Shown here piece after piece: positions 11,037 to 20,780 of a stretch of 64,000 nucleotides of DNA. Under the pieces are notes generated by a model. That model was not told the DNA's origin and searched no databases. It saw only the letters and a list, made by a program, of their open reading frames with translations. Numbering within the stretch: position 1 is the stretch's first letter; every line of letters begins with the position of its first letter. A program made the position numbers and the translations under genes. The stretch is from Lepus europaeus (taxonomy: Eukaryota > Chordata > Mammalia > Lagomorpha > Leporidae), in NCBI RefSeq assembly GCF_033115175.1, contig NC_084827.1, positions 146,375,701 through 146,439,700 of the forward strand, written 5' to 3'.

Positions 11037-11045
11037 TCTTCCTCT

Positions 11046-11095
<50 letters not shown>

Positions 11096-11162
11096 TCCTC
11101 TCCCTCTCTCTCCCTCCCTCCCTCCCTCCTCTTCTCCCTCCCTCCATCCCTTCCTTCCTTCC
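11037..11162. repeat. Long pyrimidine tract, (CT)n/(CCCT)n/(CCTT)n
   Basis: About 125 bases of almost pure pyrimidine on the + strand, changing from CTCTCT to CCCTCC to CCTTCC. It adjoins the tail of a SINE. Confidence 0.95.
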
Positions 11163-11432
11163 TTTTTATTCGAAAGGCAGAGAGTGAGACAGAGAGAGAT
11201 CTTCCATCTGCTCCCTCACTCCCCAAGTGGATACAAGGGTCAGAGCTGGGCCAGCTGAAGCCAGGAGCCAGGAACGCCGTCTGGGACTCGCACATGAGAA
11301 GAACTCAAGTACTTGACCCATCATCTACTGCTTCCCAGGTGCGGTAGCAGGGAGTGTGTTGGAAGTGGAGTAGCAGGACCTGAGCCAGCACTCGGACATG
11401 GAATTCAGCTTAACCTGCTGCACCACCACAGC
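11163..11432 (-). mobile_element. C-repeat SINE, diverged
   Basis: From TTTTTATTCGAAAGGCAGAG to CTTAACCTGCTGCACCACC. The body keeps CAGCTGAAGCCAGGAGCCAGG. Confidence 0.85.
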
Positions 11433-12003
11433 CATCGCCATCGCTTTCCCCACTTTTGTAAACAGACCACCATCCACCAAGGTGTGCAAGCCAGAAGCCT
11501 GGAGATTTCCCTCACGGATTTCCCTTGCCTCCATCAACTGGAAGACAAATTAGTTTTATTTAGAAGCTAGATCCTGAATCCACTCACTCTTCTCCTCTTT
11601 GCTCACACTTTACAACAAGGGCCTCACTATTTCCTCGCTGATTCTTGCTCCTCTCAGAGCCATTTCCCACTGCCAGAGTGGATTCCCAGTGTGAAAGCAA
11701 TAAGAAACAAGTAAAACTGAAGATCCAACTCATCTTTCATTCTCACACCTTTTTGGGAAGATACAGCCTCTGGCCTCTGGGGCTTCAATTGGTAGAAATG
11801 CAAGAATGAAATCAGAAAAGGTAAAATAATATACAATTAGTTTACCAAGGCAGGGGGGCAAGAATGAACCCTAGATGGTGAGAGAATGAGGCCAAAGAAG
11901 GAATAGTCAGGTCCAAGTCTTTCCTATTGTGTGTGTGTGGGGGTGATATAGAGAAGAGAAATTGGACATTGATGCTGTGCTGTGAGAAATAGTCCTTGGA
12001 GAA
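11433..12003. other. Intergenic unique sequence
   Basis: Moderately GC DNA with no recognised feature apart from a short (GT)n at about 11,928-11,940. Confidence 0.55.
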
Positions 12004-12015
12004 ATAGATCAACGG

Positions 12016-12085
12016 GTTTTTTTTTTTTAAGATTTATTTATGTATTTGAAAGGCAAAGTTACAGAGAGGTAGAGGCAGGGAGAGG

Positions 12086-12118
<33 letters not shown>

Positions 12119-12373
12119 GTCTTCCATCCGCTGGGTTACTCCCAAATGGCCACAGTGGCCAAACTGGCCCAGGCCAAAGCCAGGAGCCAGGAGCTTCTTC
12201 CCGGCCTTCCACGTGGGTGCAGGGGCCCAGGAGATTGGGCCATCTTCCACTGCTTTCTCTGGCCATATCAGAGAGCTGGATTGGAAGGAGCAGCCAGGAC
12301 TTGGACTGGCACCCATATGGGATGCTAGCACCACAGGCGGCAGCTTTACTCACTACACCATAGCGCCAGCCCC
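12016..12373 (-). mobile_element. C-repeat SINE, older, full length
   Basis: Poly-T, AAGATTTATTTATGTATTTGAA, a long GA tract and a head ending ATAGCGCCAGCCCC. The short repeat ATAGATC flanks it (12,004-12,010 and 12,374-12,380). Confidence 0.93.
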
Positions 12374-12599
12374 ATAGATCGAGATATTTTACCATGTTTA
12401 CTGAGACTCATGCAAAGAAGTTCCCTTTTTGTGCTTAGTTCATGGATTTCAGTAAATAGTAAATTGCTTTTTATTTCTATTTTTGATATCTGTTGTTTCT
12501 TTTGAATGAGACACTGTACTGATACCAGCAATGAGTGGGCTCAGCTTTATTCAAAATATACCAGTGTACTTCAACAAAAATATGACTCTCTTAACGGAG

Positions 12600-13300
12600 T
12601 CTAAAATTCTCTACATCATCTAACCTGTACATACATCTTCCATCTTGTGTCTGAACTACTCTTACCCCACTGGCACTGGCCTTTCTTTGGTTCCTTAAGC
12701 CAGAGCTGCTTCCTGTCTTAGGTTCTACACAGCTGTACTGTATTTGAAATGTTCTTCGGACAAGCACTGTGGTGTAGCAGGTTAAGCTGCCGCCTACAAT
12801 GCCAACATCCCATATGGGTGCTGGTTCAAGTCTTGGATGCTCCACTTCTGATCCAGCTCTCTGCTAATGCCCTAGAAAAGAAGCAGAAAATGACTCAAAT
12901 GCTTGGGCCCCTGCACTCATGTGGGAGACCCAGATGAAGCTCCAGGTTCTTGGCTTCAGCCTGGGCCAGCTCTGGCCATTGTAGCCATTTGGGGAATGAA
13001 TGAGTAGATGAAATCTCTCTCTCTCTCTCTCTCTCTCTGTAATTCTTTCAAATAAATTAAAAATAAAACCTTTTCTTTTAGGTCTCATTATCTCTTCAGG
13101 AAGGACTTTCATCTAGCTTAGCTAGATCTCCATTGCTTTCATTCAGAGCCCTCTAGTTTTTTCTTTTGTTTAACAGAATTTTACAATAGGTAATTTACTC
13201 ATATGTAGTTATGTGTGTGTACGCACGTATGTTTTGTTTACTTACCCATTGTCTCCGGCAGATGTAAGTCCATTAGGATAAAGAGTTTGTAAGGACAAAC
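12600..13300 (+). repeat. L2 remnant, interrupted by a SINE
   Basis: CACTGGCCTTTCTTTGGTTCC, AAATGTTCTTC, then beyond the SINE AGGTCTCATTATCTCTTCAGGAAGG and ATGTAAGTCCATTAGGATAAAG follow the order of the L2 3' region. Divergence is high. Confidence 0.55.
12757..13068 (+). mobile_element. C-repeat SINE, older
   Basis: Head CGGACAAGCACTGTGGTGTAGCAGG, then a CT tract and AAATAAATTAAAAATAAAACC tail. It interrupts the L2 remnant. Confidence 0.9.
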
Positions 13301-14270
13301 AACCTTTTGTGGAACTTTGAGAAAGAGATACAGATACTGAGCACATAACTGTGTTGAAAACAGAGGAGTATGGTGTTACAGTGAATCTGGAGAAGCTAAC
13401 TTAATGGAGCGCAAAACAAACCAGGTCTTGCTGATCTAAAAGCTGATGAGGAGTTGGCTAAGAGACAAGAGGAAGGAATGGGCCGAGCAGAGTAACTAGC
13501 AAGTGTGAAGGCCAAGAGTGACAATATGGGGCACTTGGGGTGGGGGTAAAGAAGGCAGAGTGGCGAGGCTGGAGCCTGCAGGGGGCGAGGTGGGCAGAGG
13601 TGGACCCATGGAACATACAGGAAACCCTGGGATGGAAGACTTCATCCTGACAGAAGTGGAGTGCTTCAAGTAGCTGGGTGAGGTGATTATGTTTGTGTTT
13701 TGAGGTGTGTGTAGGAAAACAGACTACAGGTGGGGAATGGGATGCTTTGTTAAAGAGAGGTGTTTAGAGAAGGTTTGTGCAGATGGTAGCCATTTAGCGA
13801 GATAAGGAAAACGTGTAAGAAGAGCCTGTTGGTGAGCGGATGGTGAGGACATTGATGAATTCAGCGGCGAGAAGGTTTGTGGTCCCTGGGAGATCTATAA
13901 GAGGAGATGCCAGCAGGCCACTGAATGGATGACAGTCTGATGTCAGTGGAATTCTAGACACAAATGCAGCTATCAGTCCAGGGAGCGAGTGGAGTGATAG
14001 GTGTACATGGATCTATTTCATAGTCAGACAGAGAAGGAGCCGGCAAAAGTGGCCAAGGCATAATCTGAGAGGCAGAGGATGGTTCTGTGGAAGGCCCAAA
14101 TCAAATGGTCTAAGATGAAAGTCTCAATGAGGTAGCAGTCAAATTTTAAGCATAAAATACCACTCAACAATTTAAGCTCTCATAACTCTCCCCTTTAATT
14201 AGAAAATCCTATCAACGCTTTTTTGAGAAAAAAAAAAAATCTCCCAAAATCACATCTTAAAAATGACTAT
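13300..14270. other. Intergenic unique sequence
   Basis: G/A-rich in places (13,500-13,640) but no frame or family is recognised. Confidence 0.55.
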
Positions 14271-14274
14271 CCGG

Positions 14275-14521
14275 TGGGCCAATGTTGTGGCATAGCCAGT
14301 TAAGCTGCTGCCTGGGACAAAGGCATCTCATATGGGCACCAATTTGAGACCCGGCTGCTCCTTTTCCCATCCAGCTCCCTGCTAGTTCTGGGAAAGCAGT
14401 GGAGGATGGCCAAAGTGCTTGGGCCTCTGCACTCACATGCAAGACCCAGATGAAGCACCTGGCTTCAGCCTGGCCCAGCTCCTATCATTGCAGCTATCTG
14501 AGGAGCAAACCAGCAGGTGCA

Positions 14522-14559
<38 letters not shown>

Positions 14560-14597
14560 AACTCTGCCTTTCAAATAAATAAATAAATCCTTTAAAA
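14275..14597 (+). mobile_element. C-repeat SINE, older
   Basis: TGGGCCAATGTTGTGGCATAG head, (CT)16-like tract and AAATAAATAAATCC tail. It lies directly before another sense copy. Confidence 0.92.
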
Positions 14598-14608
14598 CAG
14601 TGACTGTT

Positions 14609-14930
14609 GGGGATGAGTATTTGGCACCGTGGTTAAGATGCTACTTGGAATGCTGCATCCCACATCCAGGTGCCTGGGGTCAAGCCCCCTGCTTTGCTGA
14701 GGTTCCAACTTCCTGATAATACATACTCTGCGAGGCAGCGATTGATTGCTGGAGCACTTGAGTCCTTGCTATCTATGTGGGAGACCTGAATTGAATTCAA
14801 ATTCTTGGTTTTGGCTTGGCCCAGAGCTGGTTTCTATGGGCATTTGCAGAGTGAACCAGTGGATGCATGAGTTTTCTGTCTCTGTCTCTGTCTCTCCTCT
14901 ATGTCTTTCAAATAAAATGGACAAAAAGTT
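14609..14930 (+). mobile_element. C-repeat SINE, diverged variant
   Basis: GGGGATGAGTATTTGGCACCGTGG head, GAACCAGTGGATGCATGAG, (TCTCTG)n tract and a CAAATAAAATGG end. Confidence 0.85.
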
Positions 14931-16020
14931 CACAGAAATCATATATTATGAAACAATATTTTTGGCACCAAAATAAATGTATTCTTAAATTTCATTTTCC
15001 ATGAATGTTTAAATGTATCTTCATATTTTCATGTCAATATTTTACCCTTTAATGTCTTACAATGTATACAATTTTTGCATTGTAACTACAACAGATGCAT
15101 AATTTTGATTTTTCCTATTATAGGGTGAAAGCGATGTAAGATTTCATTAATTATTATTTTACTGGCTGTATAAACCCATCCCCCTTTACCACAGCAGGAT
15201 CAATGTAAAGAGTTAAGCAAGCACAGGGCAAATGAGCCTATCCATCATTTTGTCTTCTGGAGTTTAAGTACGGACAAACCAATTCTGAAATGCTGCTTCT
15301 TTTCTACAGCTTCGTATAGTCACATTTCAACCTTGGAGAGGAAATGGAAAATTTGAATTATATCCTAAGAAGGGCTTGGTTAAACTAGAGGGAGACATGT
15401 TTATTCTGCGCATCCTTGAAATACAAGGACTCTCTTCATAGATAAACTAGCAAACTGAAGACCAATACATCACCTTGATGCACATTGTTTGCTTTGAATC
15501 TTCAACAACAGATAATGAAGTCAAGGGCAAGAGTAAGTGATGCTTTTATTCATTGTCATTAAATCATAAAAACAGACTCAAGGGTTCTGTGGGTCCAAGA
15601 GGTTTTTTTTTTTTCTTTTCATTTCATACTTTCAAAGTTTTATTTACAAGTCAGCACACATACCCTTACGTACAGGGAGAATGAAATGGTTAATACCTGT
15701 TTCAGTTGAACTACTCTCATTTGTTTCTAAACTGATGAATGATTTCAGTTGTCAAATAAGATGAAAAGAAGCATTTTCTGGAACTGTAACATTTGAGTTT
15801 CTATTGGAAACACAACTGGAGGCAAAAGGTGAACTGTTTCCACCCGATCTCATTAGTGCACCAAGGCTATTTTAACATTTTGATGGAATAAAATTCTCTG
15901 ATGAAAAAAAAAAAAATCCGTTCTTCAGGTGGGAAAAGCTAAAAGCCTTTTGCCACCAACAAAGAGGGCTCTAGTTTTGTGATATCCAAGCAGTGGACCA
16001 GAGAGCCTGCGTGAATGGGG
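14931..16020. other. C-repeat-free unique sequence upstream of FAM117B
   Basis: AT-rich, with no coding signal. It is a candidate for distal regulatory DNA only because young SINEs are absent. Confidence 0.5.
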
Positions 16021-16024
16021 CTGC

Positions 16025-16100
16025 TGGGCTCCCAGTAAATACGTAATGAGCTCCTACTGTGTGCAAGACAAAGCGCCACACGCAACTTTCCTGTCCTGTC
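16025..16100 (-). repeat. MIR 3' fragment
   Basis: TGAGCTCCTACTGTGTGCAAGACAAAGCGCC matches the reversed MIR 3' end. Confidence 0.6.
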
Positions 16101-16339
16101 GAAAGACATCTCTGCTCTCTTACCTGTTTTAAGACCAGGTTGGCAGCCTCCTGCGGTTTCTATCTAGTGAAAAGCTGTTTTTGTCTTCACTCTGGGTTGT
16201 AGGGAACAGGGAGTGACATGAGGTTCTTGGACGTAAGGCTTGCAGCCTCTCTCTGTAGTGGGCCCGAGAGGAGGAGAAAGCAGAGCGGACGGTAAGGAGA
16301 GAAGGTGGCCTCTGAACCACAAGAAGCTGGAAGTACTGA

Positions 16340-16500
16340 GCACCTCCACACACCGCATTCTCACCTAACCTTTGGTCAATAAACCACAGCTGTATGTAGG
16401 AGATGCTATGTTTAACTGCATTTCAGATAAGGAAACTGGCTAGTGACCTACCCAAGGTCAAAGAGTAAGTAGGCGGTGGGTGTGGGAACTGAGTCTCCTC
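16340..16500 (-). repeat. MIR core fragment
   Basis: CAGATAAGGAAACTGGCTAGTGACCTACCCAAGGTCAAAGAGTAAGTAGGCGGTGG gives the reversed MIR core in order. With the 16,025 piece it may be one old insertion split by unrelated sequence. Confidence 0.75.
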
Positions 16501-17150
16501 TCTGGGTCGTCACAGGCTTTCCACCACAGTGCACGGGCACTCAGAAGGATTTTTAGGACCAGAGTGGATCATACTGTGCCCACCACTCCGCCATGTGTAC
16601 AAGATGAAATCTGTCTAGAATGCACCTCTAATAAAGGAGTAAGCTTAGTTCATAGCCAGAGAGGCAAGTGTGTAGTGTGGGTCTTCCTTATTTTTGGTCT
16701 TGATGTGTAGCCCCTTTTGAAATAGGTCACTGCCTACCTTCTCAGTTTTTGCCCATGCCTGGTGTCCTCCTCTAGACTAAAGTGTGGCTGGCTGGCCCGG
16801 ATGTGTCTCAGTGAGCATGAGGATCGAGCACAACCCTCTGTAAACGATAGCATTCTACAGACTCTAAGGTGGTAGACCTCTTTCCGAGGTACCAGGGCAC
16901 TGTGGAGTCGTCAATTAAATTCTTGATTCCCCGAGATCCAGGCGGGTGAGCCACAGCACTGGTAAGTGAGCTCTACAGATACTGTCTACAATCGTATTCT
17001 GAACACCCATTTTAATCTCTCGGAGATTTGACTCCTTGTAGAGCTTCAAGAAGAAAACAGAGAAGGGTGTGAAATGTCAGTAAGGTTAATTCAATTGCTT
17101 CCTCTTTGGAGCCCTTCCCATAGGTGGACGGAATTAGGACAGAACAAAAA
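16500..17150. other. Unique sequence just upstream of the CpG island
   Basis: No repeat and no convincing coding frame. It is the distal promoter region of FAM117B by position. Confidence 0.5.
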
Positions 17151-17321
17151 AGATGAAGGGGAAAAACGGCGCGTCCGTGTTCAGACCCAGTCAGTCCCGG
17201 GCGAGGGAAGGAGTTATGGACGGAAGGCTTCGGACCTTCCCTTTGGCAACACGCCAGAGTCCGAATCCCCAGGGCTCCCCTCAGGGGGCAGGGAGACATG
17301 CGGGTGGCCAGCCCCGCGCGT

Positions 17322-17420
17322 ACGCGTCGCCTCACGTGTGCACACACTCGCCACACGCACACACACACGACGCGTCCCCTCACGTGTGTACACACACACA
17401 CTCACACTCACCCCCCCCCA
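17322..17420. repeat. CA-rich near-tandem duplication with two E-boxes
   Basis: Two similar units of about 48 bases each carry CCTCACGTGTG followed by a CA-rich run. The CACGTG E-boxes are at 17,333-17,338 and 17,381-17,386. The stretch ends in a C9 run near 17,411. Alternating purine-pyrimidine sequence makes local Z-DNA formation plausible. Confidence 0.7.
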
Positions 17421-17429
17421 CGTCCCCTC

Positions 17430-17820
17430 CGCCCCCGGGGGGCGGGTCTCTCGCTTTAAAGAGCAGACGGTCTCCGCGCAAACCCTGGCTCTCTAAGGCC
17501 CCGGGGGCCCGGGACCTGAGCTGCTCGCAGCCAATGGGCGCGGTGGAGCGGCTCGAGCGCGGCTGACGCTGCACCAATGGGCGCCCGCGGGGGGCGGGGG
17601 CAGCGGAGGAGACACTATTGTTGATGAGGAGCAGCCGCGGCGGCGACGGCTGCACCACCTCGTTGCTGCCTGCCGCGGCCCGCTCGCCCCCAGCACCTCG
17701 GAGCCCGGCTTCGTCGCCCCGTCGCGGGTGCCTTCCCTCCGGCCTCGGGAATCTGACCCCCGCACCCCGACAACAACAAAACCCCCCCGTCTCGCCCAGT
17801 CACCGGGGAGGGGGGGAGCC
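17430..17820 (+). promoter_or_regulatory. FAM117B: FAM117B proximal promoter and 5' UTR
   Basis: Two identical CCAATGGGCGC elements lie at 17,531 and 17,574, 43 bases apart, and fit NF-Y sites. GC boxes lie at about 17,434-17,445 (GGGGGGCGGG) and 17,591-17,600 (GGGGCGGGGG). The only TATA-like text is CTTTAAAG near 17,454, which is weak. The transcription start is not fixed by the sequence. By analogy with NF-Y/Sp1 promoters it is probably between about 17,600 and 17,660, leaving a GC-rich 5' UTR of roughly 160-220 bases. Confidence 0.65.
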
Positions 17821-17836
17821 ATGTCCCAGCGGGTGA
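17624..17836 (+). other. Upstream ORF overlapping the FAM117B start codon
   Basis: An ATG at 17,624 opens a 70-codon frame (MRSSRGGDGCTTS...) in a different frame from FAM117B. It stops at TGA 17,834-17,836, 16 bases past the FAM117B ATG. Its start context is weak, with T at -3 and A at +4, so leaky scanning would be expected. It matters only if transcription begins upstream of 17,624. Confidence 0.5.
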
Positions 17837-18433
17837 GGCGCAATGGGTCCCCCACACCGGCCGGTTCCCTCGGGGGTGGCACGGTCGCCACGGCCGGGGG
17901 ACCCGGGAGCCGCCTGCAGCCCATGAGGGCGACGGTTCCGTTCCAGCTGAAGCAGCAGCAGCAACATGGCAGCCCCACGCGGAGCAACGGCGGCGGCGGC
18001 GGCGGCGGCAACAACAACGGCGGCGCCTCAGGCCCCTCAGGCGGCAGCGGCGGCGGTGGCGGCGGTGGCGGCGGCGGCGGGGCCCCGCGCACCGCCTCAC
18101 GCAGCACCAGCCCCACGCGCGGCGGCGGGAGCACGGCCGCGCGCACCAGCCCCACGGTGGCCACGCAGACGGGCGCGTCCGCGACGTCCACCCGCGGCAC
18201 CAGCCCCACGCGCGGCGCCGCGCCGGGGGCTCGTGGGAGCCCCCCACGACCGCAGCCCCCTCCGCCGCTGCTGGGGACCGTGTCGTCGCCGTCCTCGTCG
18301 CCCACCCACCTGTGGCCTGGCGAGGTGAGCGCGGCCCCACCCCCAGCCCGTGTCCGGCACCGGAGGAGGTCCCCGGAGCAGAGCCGCGGCTCCCCGGAGA
18401 AGAGGAGCCCGAGTGCCCCGGTTTGCAAAGCAG
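17821..18433 (+). CDS. FAM117B: FAM117B exon 1 coding part (N-terminal about 204 residues)
   Basis: This exon opens with MSQRVRRNGSPTPAGS, which I recognise as the N-terminus of FAM117B (older name ALS2CR13), a paralogue of GLCCI1 in the FAM117 family. Molecular function is poorly known and no enzymatic motif is present. Visible parts are a basic start, the family segment RLQPMRATVPFQLK (residues 31-44), a QQQQ run (45-48), a long Gly run (about 57-87), three Ser/Thr-Pro-Thr motifs (STSPTR, RTSPT, GTSPTR; about 95-131), a Pro-rich stretch (141-150) and a basic RHRRRSPEQSRGSPEKRSPSAPVC segment (179-202) that GLCCI1 shares in similar form. The ATG has G at -3 and T at +4. The frame stays open upstream to a GTG at 17,728, but no upstream in-frame ATG exists there. 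The exon ends in phase 1 at CAG|GTGCGTG, so the last Gly codon is completed by exon 2, which lies outside the window. The human protein is about 589 residues, so roughly one third is encoded here. Confidence 0.93.
17940..18085 (+). repeat. FAM117B: In-frame CAG and GGC trinucleotide tracts in exon 1
   Basis: A CAG/CAA run near 17,950-17,966 encodes QQQQ. A GGC-rich run from about 17,988 to 18,081, interrupted by AACAACAAC and by a short Ala/Ser/Pro stretch, encodes polyglycine. Such tracts vary in length between species and individuals. Confidence 0.85.
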
Positions 18434-18440
18434 GTGCGTG
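18431..18440 (+). other. FAM117B: FAM117B exon 1 splice donor
   Basis: CAG|GTGCGTG is a near-consensus U1 donor, with the exon ending at 18,433. Reading past it gives residues unlike FAM117B (CRGLRGPGW...), so the family match stops exactly here. The donor is phase 1. Confidence 0.85.
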
Positions 18441-19045
18441 CCGGGGGCTGCGCGGCCCGGGGTGGGTGGTGGCGGGAAGGGGTCCGGGGCGTGCGGGGAC
18501 TGCGGCGGTGCGGTGGAGCCCCGGCGGCCGGGGCGGGGCCGAAGCGACCCTGCCTCTCCCGGGCCGCCCAGCGCCCCCGCCGCCCCCGCCGCCCCGCGCG
18601 CGGCCCCCGCGGTGCAGGTTGCGCCGCTAGCCCTGTGCTTGGCCGATAGGTGTTAATTATAAACCCAGGGCGCGGGCCTCGGGCGGGTGACTGCCTGCTT
18701 TGCCTCGGGGGTGAGGCTAGCCGTGGTTAGTCACTTTGTTTTAATCCGAGCATGGCACATGTCAGCTGCTGAAGTCTGTCTGTTCCCCAAGACAGTTTCC
18801 GATCTGGGGGACCGACCGCATTGGCCGGGGCGGATTCGGATCGCCGGGGAGGCTGAAGTGTTTGCATTTCCTAAGACTTGATGGGTGGGGAGTCAGAAGT
18901 GAGAAGTTAGGCAGGGTTCCTTTGGAAGGTCTGTGGAATTCAGCTGCCCGTCTGGGACTATTCTGATAACGCTGGTTTTGTGTTTGGGAAGTGAAAAAAA
19001 GACAAAATCCAGGTTTCTCTCCCTCTTGTTGTTTTAGGGATCTGG

Positions 19046-19082
<37 letters not shown>

Positions 19083-19764
19083 CCCCACTTTCTATATACC
19101 CCCGCAGCTTTCTTGGGAAAGATTCTGAATGGAGCTGTTGGGTTCCATTGGAATCATTCAAAAAGAGTACCTCAAGAGAAATTCAAGTCGTGAGAAGTGG
19201 AAAGGGCCAGGATTTGTCATCTGATTATCTTCATGTCAGAATCGAGTGGAAACAGAAACGAGTGATTTTTAGTTACGTATTGATTGTGCCAACGTACACC
19301 TTCGTCCCTAGGGAATTTCTGTTTAGACTGCTACGGGCAGAGTAGTTGGAAATTTTAGGAAGCTGAGTCCAGTACCTCCTAACCCAAGAAATCAGATGAA
19401 GTGATTTCTGAAATGGAAACAATAGAATGAATCTCACTTGACATTTGTTTCGTCGATGGTTTAAGATAGGATCTGGGAAATACAGAACATGCCAGAATCA
19501 GGTGTACTCAGCCTTTGCAGCTTCTCTTTAACCTGGGAAACAAAATTGCTTCAGTTTGCCTTTGAGCTGGAGCCGGCAAAGTGTATGGGATGGAGGGAAA
19601 CAAGTACCGTTGAAGTGGCCGATAGAGGTGGGGTTCCTGGTATGCTGATGGAATCTAGCTACCCTGTCCGTTGTTTGACACTCAAAGCAGAGAAAGCTGA
19701 GAATAACTAGGTTAGGTGAATATTGGCAAAGTGTAGAGGAAGATGCTCTTTTTCTTTTCAGATG
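18434..19764 (+). other. Start of FAM117B intron 1, unique sequence
   Basis: No exon or C-repeat is seen. The first 400 bases are CpG-rich and the remainder is ordinary unique DNA. The only repeat is a poly-T run at about 19,048-19,082. Confidence 0.75.
19048..19082. repeat. Isolated poly-T run of about 34 bases
   Basis: An uninterrupted T run is flanked by GGGATCTGGC and CCCCACTTTC. No SINE or L1 body adjoins it and I see no target-site duplication. Confidence 0.85.
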
Positions 19765-20113
19765 TGTGTATGTGTTATTGAAAAGCAGAGTGAAGGGGTG
19801 GGGGAGACAGAGAGACTGTGTATCTACTTGAAAAAGAGAGAGAGGGATAGAGAGATCCTCCATAGAGAGAGATCCCCCATTTGCTGGTTCACTCCCCAGG
19901 TGGCTGCAGTAGACAGGGCTGGGCCAGGTTGACGCCAGGAGCTTCTTCCAGGTTTCCCATGTGGATACAAGGGGCCCAAGCACTTGGCCCATCTTCTGCT
20001 CATTAGTAGGGAGGTAGATGGGAAGTGGAACACCCAGGACAGGAACCGGCGCCCGTATGGCATGGCTGTGTTGCAGGTAGGAGCTTTACCCACTACACCA
20101 CAGTGCCAGCCCC
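19765..20113 (-). mobile_element. C-repeat SINE, older, with extended purine tract
   Basis: Two AGAGAGA/GATCC blocks precede TTTGCTGGTTCACTCCCC, so the tract region is partly duplicated. The head ends CACAGTGCCAGCCCC. It is the first C-repeat after exon 1. Confidence 0.88.
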
Positions 20114-20369
20114 ACCAGACTCCCTTTCCGATTAAAGGGAGATTACCACTGTTTCTAGGTTTATGAAAAGTAAGATCCTTATAGAGAGGGGAAGAATCTA
20201 CCTTATATACTTCTGTAAGTCTTCTGTGACTCAAATTCCAGTGTTTGTCTAGATCTGACTGCTGGCTTCCAGGTATCAGATGAGCTGGATCTCTAATGTT
20301 TGTTAGGGATCTGGTATCTCAGAGTTCTTAAGTTGGAGGTCTCAGGATCCGTGCCCAGTTGCTTTATTC

Positions 20370-20671
20370 CTTTTTTTTTTTTTTTAATTATTTATTTGAA
20401 AGAGAGAGAGAGAGAGAACGCACTCCCATGTTGGTATACTCCCCAAATGACTACATTGGCAGGGGCTGGGTCAGGCTGAAGCCAGGAGCCTGGAGCTTCT
20501 TTCAGGTCTCCTATGTGAGTGGCAGAGGCTCAAGAACTTGGGCCATCTTATGCTTTTCCTAGGCACATTAACAGGGAGCTGGATCAGAAGTGGAACAGCT
20601 GGGACTCAAACTGGCGTCCATATGGGATGTCAGTGTCTCAGGTGGCAGCTTGACCTGTTACGCCCAATCCC
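20370..20671 (-). mobile_element. C-repeat SINE, older
   Basis: Target duplication TGCTTTATTC (20,360-20,369 and 20,672-20,681). The head is diverged (GTTACGCCCAATCCC). Confidence 0.92.
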
Positions 20672-20780
20672 TGCTTTATTCTTCTGGGGTTAAAGCTAAT
20701 CATTCATTGACTGATTCTGAACGTCCTTTTTTATTTTATCTTTTTAAATAACTATGAGGTAATCTAATTAGCATTTAGCT

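Larger units (their letters stand above)
17160..18860. promoter_or_regulatory. CpG island over the FAM117B promoter and exon 1
   Basis: CG dinucleotides and G+C rise sharply at about 17,160 and fall off after about 18,860. The flanking DNA is AT-rich and CpG-poor apart from young SINE bodies. The island covers the proximal promoter, 5' UTR, exon 1 and the first 400 bases of intron 1. This is typical of a broadly expressed gene with a TATA-less promoter. Edges were judged by eye. Confidence 0.85.

Noticed and set aside
11041..11100. Possible tandem coding or regulatory repeat
   Set aside because: It is simple (CT)n sequence at a SINE tail.
1..17000. An exon or 3' UTR of the upstream neighbour (BMPR2 in human gene order)
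   Set aside because: No kinase or BMPR2 tail coding text was seen. In human the two genes are tens of kilobases apart, so intergenic DNA is expected here.
17728..17820. 31-residue N-terminal extension of FAM117B
   Set aside because: The frame is open but starts at GTG, and the recognised family N-terminus begins at the ATG at 17,821.
17493..18428. 311-codon frame on the - strand across the CpG island
   Set aside because: It begins with TTG, is the shadow of FAM117B exon 1 in GC-rich DNA where stops are rare, and is made of Pro/Arg/Gly runs with no domain.
18434..18656. Continuation of open frames beyond exon 1
   Set aside because: The FAM117B match ends exactly at a strong donor. What follows is GC-rich intron with no family resemblance.
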